Assembly: GCA_937903155.1 (NCBI GenBank)
Contig: CALCZU010000080.1
Span: 32,817 to 96,816 of the forward strand
From: an uncultured Bdellovibrionales bacterium
GTDB lineage: Bacteria; Bdellovibrionota; FAC87; UBA2466
Reading direction: 5' to 3'
Length of the DNA: 64,000 nucleotides
Shown: piece by piece, positions 26,145-34,272 of the stretch
Numbering within the stretch: the stretch's first letter is position 1
How the letters are laid out: every line of letters begins with the position of its first letter
Program-made: the position numbers and the translations under genes
The notes under the pieces: model-generated
Databases searched by the model: none
Seen by the model: only the letters and a program-made list of their open reading frames with translations
Told to the model about the DNA's origin: nothing

Positions 26145-29063
26145 TTATTTCCAGTTCGAAGGATAGTTGAATCCTTTGAGGCTTGGAAAGTCGGCGTTTG
26201 CCTCTTGCCAAACGCTACTGAAATCCCATGTCTGAAAGGGTTGTTTTGCCGCTGCGAAAACAGCGCCTTGGAAATAAGTGCTTCCTAAACTCTGATAAGT
26301 TCCGCAAGTTTCTGCGGGAATTCCGCCTGTGAAAAATGAGTTGGTCAGCGTTGAGAATCCATTAATGCACAATCCGTACGGAGCGTTCCCAGTCGAGAAC
26401 GAGTCGGTGATAGGGCTCCAGGTGTAGGTAGTGAGACCAGCGCCGCGTGTTCCGAATTGCAGACTGACATCTCCCGTCGCAAACGAGCGCGTTAAATAGG
26501 CATCTGAAGGATCGATAGCGCCTACGAGGCCGCCCGTGTAGTCCGTCGAACCGATGACGGTCGAATGAGAGAAGTTATCGGCGAGAAGGGCAGGATTTCC
26601 CGAGACGTGTCCAACGAGCCCTCCCGTGGTACTCCACGTCCATCCGGGTGCTCCGGCTTGATAGTTATTTTTTACGGAACCTGTCGAGAAAGATCTCTCG
26701 ACGCTTACCTTAGTCCCATTTCCTAAGAGCGCACCGACAGAGGCCGTGTTACCGACGATACTCGTGTGAATAAATCCAACATCGCAGAAAGCGGCGCCGT
26801 CTGCCGTCCCAAAAAGACCTGTTCCAGATCCTATCGAGTTATTGATACTTAAGTTAGAAATGACTTTCTTGTTTCCCTGAAAGACGCCTTTGAAATTAAC
26901 GATTGGAACAAACGCGATTCCCGAACAGTCGATGTCGTTCGCAAGGCGATAATTGAGTTCGCTATTGGCAGGAATTGCTTGAAGGTCAATGCAAGAAGTG
27001 ATGCTAACGGGTGCTGGTGTGACCACTCCCGCGCAAGGTCTAAAGTAAGAAGTTCTGCCAGAGAGTGTTACGACTTGAGCCCTCGTGATTCCCGAAGCCA
27101 ATCGGTGGTAAAGCGAGAGATTCGAATTGGTGGCCGCGCTATAGTTATTTGCAATCGGGGCGGTTGCGGGGATTGCGGTAAACCGAACGGCTAGGTTGCA
27201 AGTTTGTCCAATAGCGAGACTCTGAGTGCAAGTTCCGCCTTGGCCGGGGTAGGTTCCCCCTTTAAAGGAGAACTGCGCAGGTAATGTCACCTGGAGTGCT
27301 GTCGCGGCAGCCGTACCGACGTTTGTTAGAGTGATTGTTTTGTCAGACGTTGCGTTGACTAAAAGTGTTCCGAAATCAAAACTTCCTCCGTCTGTCGACA
27401 TGGAGATGAAAGGTTCATTGGCGGTCAGGTTGACTGCGTTTAAAATCACCGACGTCGAATCGTCAGAAATAACGTAGCTATTTCCCATGGAATCGATCTC
27501 TAACGTATCCATCCGAGTTCCGGAGTAAGCGCCGAGCGCTAAGAGATTTCCATCTGGAGTGTAACGCGCAAAATGCGTGTAAGGCGTCAGACTATGGTTT
27601 GGATTTAAAGAAAATAGAAAAATGAAGTTTCCATTCGCTGCAATTCTTAGATTTCTAAATCGTGTGATATCAAAAAGGTAAGCGTTTTGGTTGATAGGAG
27701 CGATGGTGACATCTTTTACGAGGCTTCCATCTGCGCCGTAAACCGACGCGAGAAAATTTGAGGGGGATCCGTATTGAGACCACAGAATGGCAAATCTGCC
27801 TTCACTATCCATGGCCACTTCGTGTGAGTCGTACCACGAGCCCTTGCCATTGGAAGCTTCCACCATCGCTGGCGTATCGTCGAAGAAATTTCCGGCGGGA
27901 TCAAATCGTCGAAAATAAATCGGGTTCCAAGAGTGCCCCTGACAGGTGAAGACGCCGCTACCATCGGATTTTTTTAAGGCGACGTGAACACCCCAAGTAT
28001 TGCCATCGTTGCACGGATCTCCAAAGGTACCCGCAGCCAGCACATTGCCTTGCAAATCATAAAAATAATAAGGCGCTCGGGAAGCGCTATCGCGCTGAAT
28101 AAGAGCGACGCGAGTATCAGAAACATCCATATCGAAGAAGCTATCCGATTGGTCGAAAGAGGCCGGACTTCCGATGCGAGTTAAATTGGAATCTAAAAAG
28201 ATCAACGAGAGGCCGGCAGTGCTTCTCACTAATACAACGGAGTGTCCGTCGGATGACCTTTTCACCATCACTCTTTCGATACTTGTCCCATCATTAAAAA
28301 TTTCGACAGCGGCGGCCGGCGTATATCCCTGTGAGCTTCCAATTTGTGCGAAAACGGTATCGAATCCGGAAACCTCTTTTGTGCCCACGACCGTAAATTT
28401 TCCGTCGGGCGAGAGGGAGTAATCTTTAATGAGAAATTCCGTGTTTAAAATAGGCGTGCCGGCCTCGGTGGGTGGGATTGGAGCTGGGAGGCTTGCAGGA
28501 GGTGTCGTACTCAGAACATTATTAATGATGCCTACGACTTTTAGTTTTGTTCCTGCTTCTGCGGAATTTAATTTCAGTGCTTTACGTCCGCGGAGAAACG
28601 CGAGGCTTCGGTCTGTTTTACCCAATTCGCGAAGAAGAAAATTAAGGACGAAAACTCCGGTGTGCGAAGGAGTGTAGGCGAGTTTAATCACACAGCTTTT
28701 AGTGCTTGTCGAAACTTGTTCGCATCCATTGTCGATTGAAAGGCCCGATTCATTACTTGTCTGCGAAATACTCATCCCTTTTGAAACTCCCGAAAGTTGG
28801 AAGCTTGCGGAGATGGGGTGCTGGATGATCAGGTTTGTATTTAGAGTACAAACCATTTCAGAGCCTCCGTTATTCGAACACGTCGCCGGAATTTCTGTTT
28901 GGCCGTCTTCGGCTAGAAAAACGAGATCGGTCATCGAGGATTGGACCGATTCGGCAATCGTTGAACCACCGCCACTAAATTCAAGCTTTTGGGTACAAGA
29001 AAGAAAACTAAAACTAACGGCTAATAATGAGAGATGGATACTTCTTCTCAACTGGATTCGCAT
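26145..29063 (-). CDS. Large lipoprotein with ASH-like domain and GLUG repeats
   Basis: 972 residues. A signal peptide ends in FLSC, giving a predicted lipidated Cys23. Residues about 200-550 look like a beta-propeller-like region with repeated short strands and aromatic residues, not assignable to a family by eye. A single ASPM-SPD-2-Hydin-like domain follows (FDFGTLLVNATSDKTITLTN, then FSFKGGTYPGQGGTC). The C-terminal ~250 residues contain GLUG motifs (TGGLVGHVSG, YTGGLVGAID and similar), common in secreted adhesins. It is probably outer-membrane anchored and surface exposed. The FKGGxYPGxGxTC block is shared with the giant lipoprotein at 43695-50342. It abuts the fadJ stop on the other strand. 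Confidence 0.75.
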   Translation of the reverse strand: MRIQLRRSIHLSLLAVSFSFLSCTQKLEFSGGGSTIAESVQSSMTDLVFLAEDGQTEIPATCSNNGGSEMVCTLNTNLIIQHPISASFQLSGVSKGMSISQTSNESGLSIDNGCEQVSTSTKSCVIKLAYTPSHTGVFVLNFLLRELGKTDRSLAFLRGRKALKLNSAEAGTKLKVVGIINNVLSTTPPASLPAPIPPTEAGTPILNTEFLIKDYSLSPDGKFTVVGTKEVSGFDTVFAQIGSSQGYTPAAAVEIFNDGTSIERVMVKRSSDGHSVVLVRSTAGLSLIFLDSNLTRIGSPASFDQSDSFFDMDVSDTRVALIQRDSASRAPYYFYDLQGNVLAAGTFGDPCNDGNTWGVHVALKKSDGSGVFTCQGHSWNPIYFRRFDPAGNFFDDTPAMVEASNGKGSWYDSHEVAMDSEGRFAILWSQYGSPSNFLASVYGADGSLVKDVTIAPINQNAYLFDITRFRNLRIAANGNFIFLFSLNPNHSLTPYTHFARYTPDGNLLALGAYSGTRMDTLEIDSMGNSYVISDDSTSVILNAVNLTANEPFISMSTDGGSFDFGTLLVNATSDKTITLTNVGTAAATALQVTLPAQFSFKGGTYPGQGGTCTQSLAIGQTCNLAVRFTAIPATAPIANNYSAATNSNLSLYHRLASGITRAQVVTLSGRTSYFRPCAGVVTPAPVSITSCIDLQAIPANSELNYRLANDIDCSGIAFVPIVNFKGVFQGNKKVISNLSINNSIGSGTGLFGTADGAAFCDVGFIHTSIVGNTASVGALLGNGTKVSVERSFSTGSVKNNYQAGAPGWTWSTTGGLVGHVSGNPALLADNFSHSTVIGSTDYTGGLVGAIDPSDAYLTRSFATGDVSLQFGTRGAGLTTYTWSPITDSFSTGNAPYGLCINGFSTLTNSFFTGGIPAETCGTYQSLGSTYFQGAVFAAAKQPFQTWDFSSVWQEANADFPSLKGFNYPSNWK

Positions 29064-29188
29064 GATGCCCCCGAAACGTACTCGATCAAAAGTTCAATCT
29101 AGCTTAGCCGTTGAATGTCATAGAATTGTGTCGCAATTGTGAAGGTTTGGTCGCTATAAGACTTGAAGAATACGGCGCAAAATTCGAA

Positions 29189-29929
29189 TTATTTTTGCTC
29201 GGAGTCGGTTTTGAAGTAATCTGCCTCGATACGTTTGAGTTCTACGTGCAAGGCCCTTAGGGGCACCGTGTTCATGTTTGTTTCCAACTCTTCAAGATCG
29301 TTTAGGACGTAGGCGTTTATTTCATCGGGGAGAACAGAGTCATCGTAACCTGCTTTTAGGAGCCAACTTTGAATGTTAAGTGTGTTGTGCTTTCGGATGG
29401 CTTCCCGCACATCGTGACGGTAATCTTCATTGAGATAAAAGCGGCCATGAGAGACTTCATGCGCTACGACGTCTTTCTCACCCTCAACACTTGCAATGAC
29501 GTAGAAATTATCCTCCCTGGAGCGAAAGACATCGAGTACCTGTTTTTCTGTCTTCGTGAGTTTCTTAAATTCTCCTCTTAAAAATGGGTCGAGTGCATAG
29601 TCTGGTATATTGAAACCTACCCAGTCTTGATAATAAGTGAAATAGCCATCATGTTCGGACCGATACCAGCGTTTGAACTTCTTGCGTGAGAACACCCTTC
29701 CTTTAAATTTCGGAGACTCGTAATATTCCTGAAAACGCATAAAGGTCGTATTTAAAGTTTTCTGATCTTTAAAGACGAGGTGAATAATTCCAGGTTCTAC
29801 CTCATTTGTAGCAAATACCCGATTCAAACGCCCGAAATCGCAAGTTTGGCTAGAATCCGAATTCCATCCTCGTCCCGCGTAGGACTGGCTCGAGAAGAGG
29901 ACAATCGCGATTGCCAAAAAATGAAACAT
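29189..29929 (-). CDS. Exported protein with HExxH motif, putative metallopeptidase
   Basis: 246 residues from the ATG at 29929; the longer open frame upstream lies inside the DUF1015 gene. The signal peptide is clear (MFHFLAIAIVLFSSQSYA, cleaved before GRGW). One HExxH zinc motif is visible at H157-E158-V-S-H161 in VVAHEVSHGRFY. The third ligand is not obvious; a Glu or Asp in NEDYRHD is a candidate. A periplasmic or secreted zinc peptidase is the simplest reading, but no family is recognised. It begins 4 bases after the DUF1015 stop and is probably co-transcribed. Confidence 0.65.
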   Translation of the reverse strand: MFHFLAIAIVLFSSQSYAGRGWNSDSSQTCDFGRLNRVFATNEVEPGIIHLVFKDQKTLNTTFMRFQEYYESPKFKGRVFSRKKFKRWYRSEHDGYFTYYQDWVGFNIPDYALDPFLRGEFKKLTKTEKQVLDVFRSREDNFYVIASVEGEKDVVAHEVSHGRFYLNEDYRHDVREAIRKHNTLNIQSWLLKAGYDDSVLPDEINAYVLNDLEELETNMNTVPLRALHVELKRIEADYFKTDSEQK

Positions 29930-29933
29930 GGTT

Positions 29934-31160
29934 TCAGATTTTTCGCAGGGTGAACCCGGCGGCGAGCTTCGGGTAGAAGTACGTCGATTTTTGAGGCATG
30001 AACCCTTGCGCGTCCGCGACATCAATAACGTCAATGACGGAGGGTTTTGCTTGGAACACAATGAGGTCGCAGTTCTCTTTTTGATTGTAAGCCGACATCA
30101 CATCTCGGTCGTAAGTAATTTTTTCGCCGCGATTGGTGTCGTTTACGTTGCAAAGTTCAAAAAGGAATTTATGGTCGCTCCAAGTCACGGCCAATTTTCT
30201 CACCGGTTTTGGATTGATGTCGGTCGCGTCTTCCCAGTTCTTCGGTTTGCAAAGACTTAATTTTCCGTCGACATACAGGCCAAACTGGGGCGTTGGAGTT
30301 TCTTTGGTCACGAAAACTTTCAACTCTTCCAAGGTCATGGGTGAGAGATCGTATTGCTCTTGGAACTTTTGTTTGTTCCAATCTCCGAGAAGCCCTTTTT
30401 TAATGAGACGATGGGTCGGGAATACGACTAGCCCCGGATCGTACGCATTTGAAATGGCCATCATCATTTGGGCCGCGGGATGATCGGTTCCGGCAACGCC
30501 AAGTTCTTTGGCATAGTTTAAAGAGCTTTCGTACCGGTGATGTCCGTCAACGATGTAGATGGGGCGTTCCGCGAAGAATGCCGCGATTTCGTCTTTACCC
30601 GTGATTTCTTTTTTCCAAAGCGTGTGAGTGACCCCTTCGTCGGACTTTCCTTTTAGGAAGGGTGCTTCAAAACTCCACTGGTCAAAATGCTTGTCTAAGA
30701 CGCCTTGTTTATCCACGACCATTGCGAAGATGTGGCTCAGGTTGCAGTTTGTCTTTTTTAAAAGCTTTAAACGATCGGCTTTGTATTTTCCGAAAGTATT
30801 TTCGTGGGGGCGTACGACTTGGTCTTTAAAATCACAAAGTCGGACGGTGCACATCAAAGTTTTACGAGAATAAGTTTGGCCGTACGCTTCGAAATCTTGC
30901 TGGTAGAGGAAATAGGACGGTGCAGTTTCTTTTAAGATGGATTCCTTCTGCCATTTTTCTAAAAGTAATGCCGAGTTTGCGTAATCCTCATTTTCCTTTC
31001 TAGGAAGCGTTAAGTGCGCCAAGTTGTAGGGGCTCCGATTCCAATACTTTTTCTCCTCACCCACCGGAATATTGTCGTACGGAGGGACAATAACGTCGGA
31101 AACGTCTTGAAACATACCGGTGTTGTAGTGGAGGGCTTTATAAGGTGCGATGAGTGTCAT
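29934..31160 (-). CDS. DUF1015-family protein
   Basis: 408 residues from the ATG at 31160. The family pattern runs from IAPYKALHYN and VIVPPYDNI through YWNRSPYNLAHLTLP to the IYIVDGHHRYESSLNY block. The family (COG4198) is widespread; some members act as serine kinases, but the general function is not settled, so I do not assert one. There is no signal peptide. The gene has a fair promoter (see separate entry) and ends 4 bases before the exported HExxH protein start. Confidence 0.85.
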   Translation of the reverse strand: MTLIAPYKALHYNTGMFQDVSDVIVPPYDNIPVGEEKKYWNRSPYNLAHLTLPRKENEDYANSALLLEKWQKESILKETAPSYFLYQQDFEAYGQTYSRKTLMCTVRLCDFKDQVVRPHENTFGKYKADRLKLLKKTNCNLSHIFAMVVDKQGVLDKHFDQWSFEAPFLKGKSDEGVTHTLWKKEITGKDEIAAFFAERPIYIVDGHHRYESSLNYAKELGVAGTDHPAAQMMMAISNAYDPGLVVFPTHRLIKKGLLGDWNKQKFQEQYDLSPMTLEELKVFVTKETPTPQFGLYVDGKLSLCKPKNWEDATDINPKPVRKLAVTWSDHKFLFELCNVNDTNRGEKITYDRDVMSAYNQKENCDLIVFQAKPSVIDVIDVADAQGFMPQKSTYFYPKLAAGFTLRKI

Positions 31161-31170
31161 AGTGATGCAA

Positions 31171-31199
31171 ATAAAACCTGAAAAGGCAGGAGTGTTCAA
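31171..31199 (-). promoter_or_regulatory. Candidate promoter of the DUF1015 gene
   Basis: On the minus strand TTGAAC, an exact 17-base spacer and TTTTAT end 10 bases before the ATG at 31160. The predicted 5' leader is only a few bases, and no Shine-Dalgarno is visible. Confidence 0.45.
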
Positions 31200-31232
31200 G
31201 AAAAATGCGCAGAAATCAGAAGAAAACGGTGC

Positions 31233-32489
31233 CTAAGTGGTTCCAATATCTTTTCGGAAATGCATTCCGCGAAATTCGATTTTTTTCATCTCGGAATAAA
31301 TTGACGTCCGCGCTTTTTCTGTGTTTGGAGAAAGAGTTCCGACTCCAAGAACTCGACCTCCATGCGTGTACAATTTCCCGTTCGTTTCAGAAACTCCCGA
31401 GAAGAAAATATGAAAATTCTTAGCAAGCGTATCCCATCCTGAAATGATGTCGCCTGTGGTTACTTTTCCTGGGTAGCCTTCTGCCGCGAGAACGACATAC
31501 AACGACGTTTGATCCGAAAATTTCATCGGCGGCAGAGAATCGAGCTTCCCTTGTGCCGTCGCTAACGCATAATCCGAAAGGTCACTCTCAAGTCGCAACA
31601 TCAAGCACTGCGTCTCCGGATCTCCAAAACGCGCATTGAATTCTAAAACATAGGGACTGCCATCGGGTTTGATCATGAGCCCGATGTAGAGCGCTCCCCG
31701 GTAATCTAATTCCTGCGTTTTCAATCCTTGGAGGACTTTTTCGACGACCTCTTTTTGTACTCTCGCAAGGAGTGTTTCGGATTCAAAAGGGGAAGGGGAG
31801 ATCACTCCCATTCCGCCGGTATTGGGTCCTGTGCCATGGTCGCCGACTCTTTTGTAATCGGTGGCGGTCGAGAGCGGATAAAACGATTTGCCATCGCAAA
31901 GTCCAATGAGGCTGACTTCTACTCCTTGAATAAATTCCTCGAAAACCACCCGGTGCGGGCCTTTCCCGAATTCATTTTTATTAAAAACGCGCTCAGCAAA
32001 CTCTAAAACGTCTTCCTTCTTCTCCGCGATGACGACACCTTTACCCGCTGCGAGCCCGTCGAGTTTTAAAACGACGGGAAACTTTACGGTGGCATCGGTC
32101 ATTCGCTGAAAATCGTCGACCACAAAAAATTGGGCCGTCGGAATTCCGGAGTTTTGCATGAACTCCTTGGAAAATACTTTGCTGGTTTCAAGCATCGCCG
32201 ATTCGGAGTTCGGGCCAAATACGTCGAAACCATATTTCCGAAGTTTTTCGGCATAACCACTAGCGAGATACATTTCGGGACCGATGACGACGAGTTGGAT
32301 ATGGTGTTTTTTTGCTTCGAGTGCGATGCTTTCAACGTCGACGGCTTGGGGGCCTAGGGTTTCGAATCCCAATTTCTGTGTGCCGGGATTTCCGGGATGC
32401 AGGTAAACTTTTTCAACTTTTTTTGAATGAGTGAGTTTCCAGGCTAAAGCGTGTTCACGGGCGCCAGTCCCCAAGACAAGTGCGTTCAT
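31233..32489 (-). CDS. purD: Phosphoribosylamine-glycine ligase
   Basis: 418 residues from the ATG at 32489. GTGAREHALAWKL starts at residue 7. The ATP-grasp features KLDGLAAGKGVVIA, TDYKRVGDHGTGPNTGGMG and EFNARFGDPETQ are intact. It makes glycinamide ribonucleotide, the second step of purine synthesis. Upstream is ATGACA, a 17-base spacer and TATAGC, ending 7 bases before the ATG. No Shine-Dalgarno is present, so a leaderless transcript is predicted. It lies downstream of purH with a GYF/TPR gene between. Confidence 0.95.
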   Translation of the reverse strand: MNALVLGTGAREHALAWKLTHSKKVEKVYLHPGNPGTQKLGFETLGPQAVDVESIALEAKKHHIQLVVIGPEMYLASGYAEKLRKYGFDVFGPNSESAMLETSKVFSKEFMQNSGIPTAQFFVVDDFQRMTDATVKFPVVLKLDGLAAGKGVVIAEKKEDVLEFAERVFNKNEFGKGPHRVVFEEFIQGVEVSLIGLCDGKSFYPLSTATDYKRVGDHGTGPNTGGMGVISPSPFESETLLARVQKEVVEKVLQGLKTQELDYRGALYIGLMIKPDGSPYVLEFNARFGDPETQCLMLRLESDLSDYALATAQGKLDSLPPMKFSDQTSLYVVLAAEGYPGKVTTGDIISGWDTLAKNFHIFFSGVSETNGKLYTHGGRVLGVGTLSPNTEKARTSIYSEMKKIEFRGMHFRKDIGTT

Positions 32490-32496
32490 GCCGTTA

Positions 32497-32525
32497 GCTA
32501 TAGCAAAGTTAGTGAGGTCTGTCAT
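32497..32525 (-). promoter_or_regulatory. purD promoter predicted to give a leaderless mRNA
   Basis: ATGACA (5 of 6 matches to TTGACA), exactly 17 bases, then TATAGC, with 7 bases to the ATG. Initiation about 7-8 bases after the -10 would fall on the start codon. Confidence 0.55.
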
Positions 32526-32572
32526 TGCGAGCGTGCGAAGTTTTCCCGAGTACTGCAAGACGGCTCGGACCG

Positions 32573-34198
32573 TTACCGCTCGCGGAGGGCGGGGATGTAA
32601 TTGGGATGGTAGGAGAGAAGGCTTTCGAGTTCGGTTTTGGCGTCGTCTTCTTTTTGCAATTTTTTAAGAAGGTGCGCGAGAAGAAGATGGGAGATTGCGG
32701 ATTTTGGTTCTAAGACGAGAGCGCGACGGTAATCTTGTTGGGCTTCGGTGAGATTGCCGAGTTCTCTTTTCGCATCGGCTCGCAAGACGTAGGCAAAATA
32801 TCCGAACTCATTTAAATTGGGCGGAAGGCGTTCTAGCAGGGTTTTAATTTCTTCAGCGGCCATTCTCTTTTCGAGAGCGACTTTTAAGGCAATCACTTTA
32901 CAGTAAAGATTCCCCGAAACTGCGAGGGCAAGGATTCTTTTTCCCGAAGCGCCTTGAGGATCCGAGATGTAACTTAAATAGAGTCTTCCGAGTTCTTTTT
33001 CCTCTGTAGGAGCTTTTTCCATGATTTGATTGAAAAGCTCAAGATACTCCGAATAGTTGAGTGCTTCTTGGTAGAATCCGTAAGGCGGCGGACTGTAGAT
33101 TTCGTAACTGGGGTCGCGTGTGAGCATTTTTTTAAGGACTTGTCGGGCTTCGTTAAATTCGTGGTACTTGAAAAGGAAAGAGGCGTAGTAGATGTACGAG
33201 AGCCAACGGTCATTCGCGTTTTGAATCGCTGTTTGAAAGGATTGCCGCGCTTCTTCTTGTAAATTGAGTTGGGTTTTTGCGCGGCCCTTGTAAATATGGA
33301 TGAGGTAAAGATCAGGCATTTCAAGCTCTGCAAGTTGCAGGTAATCAAGCGCCTTTTGAAAGTTTTCTTGCATGAGATAAGCGCGTCCCAAATTAAATTG
33401 GGCTGCGACGTCTTTGGTGTTGAGCTGGAGGACTTCGAGGAAGTGGTCTTCTCCGTAGCCTTCTTCGCCTTCCATCAGATCGAGATATCCGAGCCAATGG
33501 TGGGCCTTACTCTTTAATGGATTCGAAGGATGAGACGCTAAAATAGTTTCCAAAAACTTTCGGGCGCGAGTCGAAGATTCTCCTTCGGTGATGAGTAAAG
33601 CGGAGTAGGGGATGAGGTAAGAAAGCTCGCCTTTTCCCATTTGTTTTTCGTGGTACTCCGAGAGTTCTTTCAGAGCGAGTTTCTTCTCTCCTCGATGAAT
33701 CAGCTCATTTGCCCGTTGGGTCATTTTAGAATCGCCGTCGAATGCCGTCGCGGTCGAGAGCATGTCATTCGATTTTGATTTGCCGCCGGACGAATTAAAG
33801 TACAGAAAAAGCGCGACAAAAAAAAGCGAAACAATTGCGCCCATTAAAAACGGAGCGACTTTTGATTTTGTATTTGCCTTTGCGATTTCTTTTTGAGGGT
33901 AGAGAGGCGTTTTCGGTTGGTTTTCGACTGAGGGATTCGTATCTTCTGTCGGATCGGAGGTATCGTCGACATTTCGAGTGTCGGTTCCTGTCACTCGGGT
34001 TGAAGTTCGGGTGACCTCTTCCACATCTCGTGCTTGAAGCGTTTGAACGGAGATCCAACTTCCCGCAGGGGGAGACATTTCATCTTCTAGAGAAATTTCG
34101 TTGTCCTTTAATTTTTGCACGAGTTCGCGCAATGAAAAAGGACCCACGATATCTCGTGATTTGGTTCTGACTAACCATTCTTTGGGACTTGAGGCCAT
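32573..34198 (-). CDS. GYF-like domain plus membrane anchor plus TPR protein
   Basis: 541 residues. Residues 5-55 resemble a bacterial GYF_2 domain (WLVRTKSRDIVGPFSLREL... SWISVQ), which binds short peptide motifs. A Thr/Asp-rich linker follows, then one membrane segment (about 115-134). The rest is helical TPR: AAQFNLGRAYLMQENFQKAL and RADAKRELGNLTEAQQDYRR are clear repeats. The N-terminus is probably cytoplasmic and the TPR array periplasmic. The partner is unknown. It lies between purH and purD on the same strand. Its ribosome-binding site is in a hairpin (see separate entry). Confidence 0.8.
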   Translation of the reverse strand: MASSPKEWLVRTKSRDIVGPFSLRELVQKLKDNEISLEDEMSPPAGSWISVQTLQARDVEEVTRTSTRVTGTDTRNVDDTSDPTEDTNPSVENQPKTPLYPQKEIAKANTKSKVAPFLMGAIVSLFFVALFLYFNSSGGKSKSNDMLSTATAFDGDSKMTQRANELIHRGEKKLALKELSEYHEKQMGKGELSYLIPYSALLITEGESSTRARKFLETILASHPSNPLKSKAHHWLGYLDLMEGEEGYGEDHFLEVLQLNTKDVAAQFNLGRAYLMQENFQKALDYLQLAELEMPDLYLIHIYKGRAKTQLNLQEEARQSFQTAIQNANDRWLSYIYYASFLFKYHEFNEARQVLKKMLTRDPSYEIYSPPPYGFYQEALNYSEYLELFNQIMEKAPTEEKELGRLYLSYISDPQGASGKRILALAVSGNLYCKVIALKVALEKRMAAEEIKTLLERLPPNLNEFGYFAYVLRADAKRELGNLTEAQQDYRRALVLEPKSAISHLLLAHLLKKLQKEDDAKTELESLLSYHPNYIPALRER

Positions 34199-34214
34199 AG
34201 GAGTAAAATCTCCT
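34199..34214 (-). promoter_or_regulatory. Hairpin sequestering the ribosome-binding site of the GYF/TPR gene
   Basis: In the transcript AGGAG pairs with CTCCT across a 6-base loop (ATTTTA), and CTCCT directly precedes the ATG. Folding would hide the Shine-Dalgarno, so translation could respond to temperature or a trans-acting factor. The stem is only 5 base pairs. Confidence 0.35.
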
Positions 34215-34272
34215 AATCTTATCGACCAGATCAGGGGGAAAACCGAGCACTCAATTTGATGTTTTTAGACGT

